DNA of 8,976 nt from Flavobacteriales bacterium UBA5422. Lineage in GTDB: Bacteria > Bacteroidota > Bacteroidia > Flavobacteriales_D > Crocinitomicaceae. Of this stretch, positions 5,263-8,976 are shown one piece after another; position 1 is the first letter of the stretch; every line of letters begins with the position of its first letter. Both the position numbers and the translations under genes were made by a program. The notes below the pieces were generated by a model. It was not told the origin of the DNA, searched no databases, and saw only the letters and a list, made by a program, of their open reading frames with translations. The stretch lies in the NCBI GenBank assembly GCA_002409405.1, contig DHNG01000025.1:42515-51490 (forward strand), read 5' to 3'.

Positions 5263-7353
5263 GTGAATTTTCTTCAGACATCCATCGAATTTTTGAAAGG
5301 AGTGGGTCCGCAGCGCGCTGAATTACTCAAAAGCGAATTGGACATCCACACCTATGAAGATCTGCTGAATCATTTTCCATTCCGTTACATTGACCGCTCT
5401 CAATACCATTCTGTTGCGGAATTACCACAGGTAGATACTGCCGTACAACTGCGCGGATACATTATTGAAGTTAAGGAATCCGGAGTTGGAAAAAGAAGAA
5501 AACTAACAGCTAAGTTTGAAGACCATACGGGAATGATCGAACTGATCTGGTTCCAGGGAATCAAGTGGATTTTACCGGCACTCAAAAAAGGAGTTGAACT
5601 GCAGGTTTATGGAAAACCAAAGTTATTCGGTAAAAGCTGGAACATTCCCCATCCGGAAGTAACCGATTTTTCAAAAGTAAAACAGGAAGTAGGCCTGCAA
5701 CCGGTTTATTCCACGACCGAAAAACTCACCGACAAGGGGTTGCATTCAAAAGGAATTGAAAAGCTACTAAAATCATTGGTTGAACAATTACCAGTACTTC
5801 CGGAAACACTACCATTGCAGTTGCTGCATCAACTCCGTTTAATGGATCGGAAAACAGCACTGGTACAAATTCATCAACCTGTAGGAGAAGAACACGCAAT
5901 AAAAGCCAGGGGAAGATTAAAATTTGAAGAACTGTTTTACCTACAGATGGAATTATTGGTACGAAAACAACTCAGTGTTCAAAAAACAAAGGGATTTATC
6001 TTTTCGGATGTTGGCAACCTGTTTACCGATTTTTACAACAGGGGACTACCATTTGATCTGACCGGTGCTCAAAAACGTGTTCTGAAAGAAATCCGGAAAG
6101 ATTTTCTGAACGGACATCACATGAATCGTTTATTACAGGGAGATGTAGGTGCCGGAAAAACACTTGTCGCTTTGCTAACTGCGTTGATGGGAATCGGAAA
6201 CGGTTTTCAGGCAGCATTGATTGCTCCAACTGAAATATTGGCAACACAACATTTTGAAACCATTCGTGAATTGCTAAAGGATTTTCCTGTTAAAACAGCA
6301 CTGTTAACAGGCTCCAGTAAGACAAAAGAGCGTAGGATTTTACACGAAGGATTACTGTCAGGAGAAATTCATTTATTGATCGGAACGCACGCTCTGCTGG
6401 AAAATACAGTAGAATTTAAGAATCTTGGCATTGTCATTATTGATGAACAGCACCGGTTTGGTGTTGCTCAACGGGCAAAAATGCGCCGAAAAAACACGAC
6501 ACCCCCGCATGTATTGATTATGACTGCCACACCTATTCCGCGCACACTTGCCATGACGTTCTATGGAGACCTGGATGTTTCCGTCATCGATGAGCTACCG
6601 CCGGGAAGAAAGCCGATTACAACCGTGCATCGAATGGAAAACAGCCGTTTGCAGGTATTCGGATTTATGAAAGAAGAAATCAGTAAAGGGCGGCAGATTT
6701 ATATTGTGTATCCCTTGATCAATGAATCGGAAACGCTGGATTTCAATAACCTGATGGATGGGTATGAAGCCATTTCGAGGGCATTTCCGCTTCCGAACTA
6801 TCGTGTCAGTATGGTTCATGGGAAATTGAAACCGGAAGAAAAAGAGTTTGAAATGCAACGATTTGTGAAAGGCGAAACTCAGATCATGGTGGCAACAACG
6901 GTAATTGAGGTTGGTGTGAACGTTCCCAATGCTTCAGTAATGATTATCGAAAGTGCCGAACGATTCGGATTATCTCAATTGCATCAGCTTAGAGGACGTG
7001 TAGGACGTGGTGCGGAGCAATCTTATTGTGTTTTGATGACCGGAAATAAATTATCCAAAGAAACAAAAAAGCGACTGGACACAATGGTTCGTACCAATGA
7101 CGGGTTTGAAATTGCAGAAGTAGATTTGCAATTGCGAGGTCCCGGAGATTTACTCGGTACCCAGCAAAGTGGTGCATTGAATCTAAAAATTGCAGATCTG
7201 GCAAAAGATGCACAAATCGTAGTCAAAGCACGAGAAGAAGCACGGGCAATTCTGGAAAAAGATCCCAACCTGGAACTTCCTGAATATACTGTTGTACGAA
7301 CAATTCTTACCGCTATTCTGAAGAAAAAGCCCAATTGGGGGAAAATTGCGTGA
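5263..7353 (+). CDS. recG: ATP-dependent DNA helicase RecG
   Basis: A 696-residue superfamily 2 double-strand DNA translocase that remodels stalled replication forks and branch-migrates Holliday junctions in the cytoplasm. Domains in order: an N-terminal part (LKGVGPQRAELL, 11-22) leading into the OB-fold wedge (about 60-145); helicase lobe 1 with Walker A GDVGAGKT (293-300), APTEILA (321-327), DEQH (394-397) and TATPIPRT (421-428); lobe 2 with VMVHG-like SMVHG (516-520), ATTVIEVGVNVP (544-555) and motif VI QLRGRVGR (575-582); and the translocation motif region RGPGDLLGTQQSG (625-637). Length is typical of full RecG. The start is GTG 5263: it gives MNFLQTSIEFLKGVGP, matching the usual flavobacterial beginning, and no ATG is available nearby. 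The 75-base gap from hflX holds no hairpin, so read-through transcription from the hflX run is possible; no good promoter was seen. A strong bidirectional terminator follows 40 bases after the stop. Confidence 0.97.
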   Translation: MNFLQTSIEFLKGVGPQRAELLKSELDIHTYEDLLNHFPFRYIDRSQYHSVAELPQVDTAVQLRGYIIEVKESGVGKRRKLTAKFEDHTGMIELIWFQGIKWILPALKKGVELQVYGKPKLFGKSWNIPHPEVTDFSKVKQEVGLQPVYSTTEKLTDKGLHSKGIEKLLKSLVEQLPVLPETLPLQLLHQLRLMDRKTALVQIHQPVGEEHAIKARGRLKFEELFYLQMELLVRKQLSVQKTKGFIFSDVGNLFTDFYNRGLPFDLTGAQKRVLKEIRKDFLNGHHMNRLLQGDVGAGKTLVALLTALMGIGNGFQAALIAPTEILATQHFETIRELLKDFPVKTALLTGSSKTKERRILHEGLLSGEIHLLIGTHALLENTVEFKNLGIVIIDEQHRFGVAQRAKMRRKNTTPPHVLIMTATPIPRTLAMTFYGDLDVSVIDELPPGRKPITTVHRMENSRLQVFGFMKEEISKGRQIYIVYPLINESETLDFNNLMDGYEAISRAFPLPNYRVSMVHGKLKPEEKEFEMQRFVKGETQIMVATTVIEVGVNVPNASVMIIESAERFGLSQLHQLRGRVGRGAEQSYCVLMTGNKLSKETKKRLDTMVRTNDGFEIAEVDLQLRGPGDLLGTQQSGALNLKIADLAKDAQIVVKAREEARAILEKDPNLELPEYTVVRTILTAILKKKPNWGKIA

Positions 7354-7393
7354 ATCAACACGATAAAAAAAGCATTCTCATAGAGTAAAATAA

Positions 7394-7423
7394 AAAACCC
7401 GGTGGAAATCTCCACCGGGTTTT
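7394..7423. terminator. bidirectional terminator between recG and the lipoprotein genes
   Basis: A perfect 13-base inverted repeat AAAACCCGGTGGA (7394-7406) / TCCACCGGGTTTT (7411-7423) with tetraloop AATC. GC-rich inner pairs and flanking A and T runs let it stop transcription of recG from the left and of the lipoprotein gene from the right. Confidence 0.92.
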
Positions 7424-7444
7424 CTTAATATTGTAAATCAACTA

Positions 7445-8119
7445 TTAGTTAGAAGACAATGTAAATGACTTATCCAATGTCTCTTTCGTTGTTGTTGAAT
7501 TGTTTCCAGAAGCATTTGTAGAAGACGATGATCCTGTATATGTCAGGCTCAATGATTTCTTCTTAGATTCGCTGATCACATATGTTTCTGTGTTTTCTCC
7601 ATCCAGGTATGTATTTGTATACTTGTCTGTTGATGTTGTGCTGTTGATATTTTGTGTTGTTTTTACAGTTGACTCAGAAGACAAAGTACTGAAAGATACA
7701 CGCTCATTTTTCTTGAACTCACCAACTCCTGTCAAGAAATCCCAGTTTCCTTTATCGATTGTTGTTGTATTTGTTGTAACGATCAGGTTCGTTCCACCAA
7801 TAGTTGTTGTGTCAACCTCAGTATAAGAAACTGTTCGTTCCCATGTTCCGTCTTTTTTGATACTCCATTTAGCATCGTTCAACGTAGCAGTTTCTTTCGT
7901 TGTGTTTCCTCCTGAAACATATGTTGTTGTTTTTTTACCGTTGGCATATTCAACTGTCTCAGTTGATGTAACACCACTTCCTGATGTAGAAGTCGACTTA
8001 TCTGTGTGAGAATCGATCGTCCAGTCTGAATCCATTTTACCTTTTGACGATTTACCACAAGAAACCATTGTACCTGTAGTCAAAGTTGCAACAGCAACAA
8101 AAAAGAATAATTTTTTCAT
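7445..8119 (-). CDS. Ser/Thr-rich lipoprotein, lipocalin-like pattern
   Basis: A 224-residue exported lipoprotein from ATG 8119 (MKKLFFFVAVATLTTGTMVSCG): lysine start, hydrophobic core, lipobox MVSC with lipidated C21. A TTG six codons upstream (8137) extends the frame but is not needed. The mature protein is unusually rich in threonine, serine and asparagine with lysine, and lacks further cysteine. The middle holds KWSIKKDGTWERTVSYTE and, some 40 residues later, KGNWDFLTGVGEFKKNERV. This W-x-x-x-x-DGTW ... G-x-W-x-F ... K-x-x-R-V rhythm resembles beta-strand pairs in Bacteroidota lipocalin-like lipoproteins (pattern recollection, not a search). A second alternation, ETVEYANGKKTTTYVSGG and TNTYLDGENTETYVISE, suggests repeated beta hairpins. 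The function is unknown; a surface or periplasmic binding or structural role is possible. A TAnnTTTG -7 motif lies upstream at 8164-8171. Confidence 0.8.
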   Translation of the reverse strand: MKKLFFFVAVATLTTGTMVSCGKSSKGKMDSDWTIDSHTDKSTSTSGSGVTSTETVEYANGKKTTTYVSGGNTTKETATLNDAKWSIKKDGTWERTVSYTEVDTTTIGGTNLIVTTNTTTIDKGNWDFLTGVGEFKKNERVSFSTLSSESTVKTTQNINSTTSTDKYTNTYLDGENTETYVISESKKKSLSLTYTGSSSSTNASGNNSTTTKETLDKSFTLSSN

Positions 8120-8163
8120 TTTCTTCGTAATTTTCAATTAATTAGTTATTTATAATTTTGAGG

Positions 8164-8171
8164 CAAATATA
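8164..8171 (-). promoter_or_regulatory. -7 element (TAnnTTTG) for the Ser/Thr-rich lipoprotein gene
   Basis: The plus strand reads CAAATATA, that is TATATTTG on the minus strand, a perfect TAnnTTTG. The start would lie near 8157, leaving a leader of about 38 bases. No convincing TTG -33 element is found 17-23 bases upstream in the AT-rich spacer, so this is weaker than the two other promoters in the window. Confidence 0.5.
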
Positions 8172-8227
8172 CACGAAAAATTATTTAATGTGTAATTTTT
8201 AAACTTTTTAACGATTTTAATACGAAA

Positions 8228-8896
8228 TTATTCGTACCCGTACTGTGTCATTTCCAGAAATAGTTCCTTTCCTGTACTGACATTTGTCACATCAAAATTG
8301 GAGATTTCCAGGTGTTGGTAGTGTTTTCTGACCAAACCGATCTTCTTGGCATATATTTCATGTTTTTTTCGCCACTGAATCAGGTTAAAGACATCTTCCT
8401 GAACAACTTTAATTGTTGAATCAAGGTGCATGTTATTGATATTCATCGGTACGTGAAGATCCTCATAGCCATAGATCAATTCGCCATTGGTATTGTAGGC
8501 ATTGCCATTCCACTCTTTGTCAGCAGTTGGTGCGAATACCAGTTTTACAATCCGTTCATTTTCTTCTATTAATTCCCCTCTGTGATCAGCAATAATAATA
8601 AACCAGACATCTGACAGGTTCCAGTCATCCGCGGCAGTTGTGCGCTTATATCGCCGGTATTTGTAACCGACTCTACCTGAATTATCATGTACCGTATCCC
8701 CGATAACCGTTTTCAACTGGTATTCAACAGTATCTTTACTATTGTTTGACAAATGTGTGATCTCTTTTGCATCATAAATCACATAGCGTCCCTTTTCCAC
8801 ACCAAAATAATCATGGTGAAGATTAACATTGCCGGTCTCTTTTTTACATGAGAAGAGCAAGGTCAGGCACGTGAAAAGAAAAAATGATCTGTACAT
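8228..8896 (-). CDS. conserved-looking lipoprotein of unknown function
   Basis: A 222-residue exported protein from ATG 8896 (MYRSFFLFTCLTLLFSCKKE): signal peptide with lipobox LFSC and lipidated C17, followed by KKE. A TTG seven codons upstream keeps the frame open but is unneeded. The mature part has features I associate, from memory, with a Bacteroidota-wide unnamed family: DYFGVEKGRYVIYD (29-42), DTVEYQLKTVIGD (55-67), RRYKRT...DDWNLSDVW (81-98), EENERIVKLVFAPTADKEWNGNAYN (111-135) and HEIYAKKIGLVRK (179-191). The mix of aromatic and polar residues suggests a beta-rich extracytoplasmic domain. No catalytic residues are recognised. It is separated from the next lipoprotein gene by 108 AT-rich bases that contain that gene's -7 motif, so the two need not be cotranscribed. 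Its own promoter was not found with confidence. Confidence 0.78.
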   Translation of the reverse strand: MYRSFFLFTCLTLLFSCKKETGNVNLHHDYFGVEKGRYVIYDAKEITHLSNNSKDTVEYQLKTVIGDTVHDNSGRVGYKYRRYKRTTAADDWNLSDVWFIIIADHRGELIEENERIVKLVFAPTADKEWNGNAYNTNGELIYGYEDLHVPMNINNMHLDSTIKVVQEDVFNLIQWRKKHEIYAKKIGLVRKHYQHLEISNFDVTNVSTGKELFLEMTQYGYE

Positions 8897-8933
8897 TGTG
8901 TTACGAAAATAAAACAATTCACTGATAAATAAG

Positions 8934-8976
8934 CTATTTTCTTCCTGAAATCAATTCATTGATCGGCTTTCCTTTT
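8934..8976 (-). CDS. probable C-terminal end of a gene entering from the right
   Basis: On the minus strand the frame beginning at base 8975 reads KGKPINELISGRK and stops at TAG (8934-8936), 37 bases before the start of the lipoprotein gene. The other two frames stop sooner. Thirteen residues are too few to name a family; the composition looks like a natural, helical C-terminus. If real, it lies directly upstream of, and in the same direction as, the 8228-8896 gene and could be cotranscribed with it. Confidence 0.35.
   Translation of the reverse strand, partial: KGKPINELISGRK

Noticed and set aside
7023..7415. A 130-codon open frame on the minus strand over the recG 3' end
   Set aside because: It is antisense to intact RecG helicase motifs and crosses the recG terminator; no protein family is recognisable.
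7500..7826. A 108-codon plus-strand frame opposite the Ser/Thr-rich lipoprotein, rich in Val, Phe and Ser
   Set aside because: The valine/phenylalanine runs are the reverse complement of the ACA/AAC-rich threonine codons; the minus-strand frame has a proper lipoprotein signal and promoter motif.
8176..8200. AT-only inverted repeat AAAAATTA / TAATTTTT with a 9-base loop between the two lipoprotein genes
   Set aside because: A stem of A-T pairs alone is weak and expected by chance in such AT-rich spacer; not strong enough to call a terminator for the 8228-8896 gene.

Overview
The window looks like ordinary chromosome from a member of the Bacteroidota, most likely the Flavobacteriia. Three things point there. 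The base composition is AT-rich. Two genes are preceded by good matches to the Bacteroidota promoter (TTG or TTTG, about 19-22 bases, then TAnnTTTG), and a third has the -7 part alone, while Shine-Dalgarno sites are almost absent. The proteins (UbiE, HflX, RecG, small lipoproteins with LVSC, MVSC or LFSC lipoboxes) read like flavobacterial family members. A Fluviicola/Crocinitomicaceae-like source is only a guess. No rRNA, tRNA, CRISPR array, insertion sequence or phage gene was seen.

Layout. Bases 1-332 are the 3' end of an alanine-rich TPR-type protein, closed by a strong hairpin terminator (352-386). A promoter (439-472) then drives a PLP-dependent alpha-oxoamine synthase (504-1775) of the serine palmitoyltransferase / cysteate acyltransferase / 2-amino-3-ketobutyrate-CoA ligase superfamily, probably making the long-chain base of sphingolipids or sulfonolipids. 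A terminator hairpin (1792-1817) follows and ends only 14 bases before a small four-helix membrane protein (1832-2290). That gene converges, with two bases between the stops, on ubiE (2293-3021, minus strand), which encodes the last methyltransferase of menaquinone synthesis.

Divergent from ubiE, a promoter (3181-3210) starts a tightly packed plus-strand run. It holds a histidine-bearing four-helix membrane protein (3226-3666), a c-type cytochrome lipoprotein overlapping it by 10 bases (3657-3995), and the ribosome-associated GTPase HflX overlapping that by 8 bases (3988-5187). After a 75-base gap without a visible terminator comes RecG (5263-7353, GTG start). A near-perfect bidirectional hairpin (7394-7423) separates recG from two convergent minus-strand lipoprotein genes: a Ser/Thr-rich one (7445-8119) and one with a conserved-looking but functionally unassigned domain (8228-8896). 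The last 43 bases probably hold the C-terminal codons of another minus-strand gene.

How it fits together. Menaquinone methylation (ubiE) beside a membrane protein with putative heme ligands and a membrane-anchored cytochrome c suggests a small respiratory theme around 2.3-4.0 kb. HflX and RecG are housekeeping stress and repair functions. The rest is envelope: lipid synthesis and surface lipoproteins. I found no convincing undescribed multi-gene system. The best candidate for follow-up is the histidine-rich membrane protein plus cytochrome c lipoprotein pair, translationally linked to each other and to hflX.
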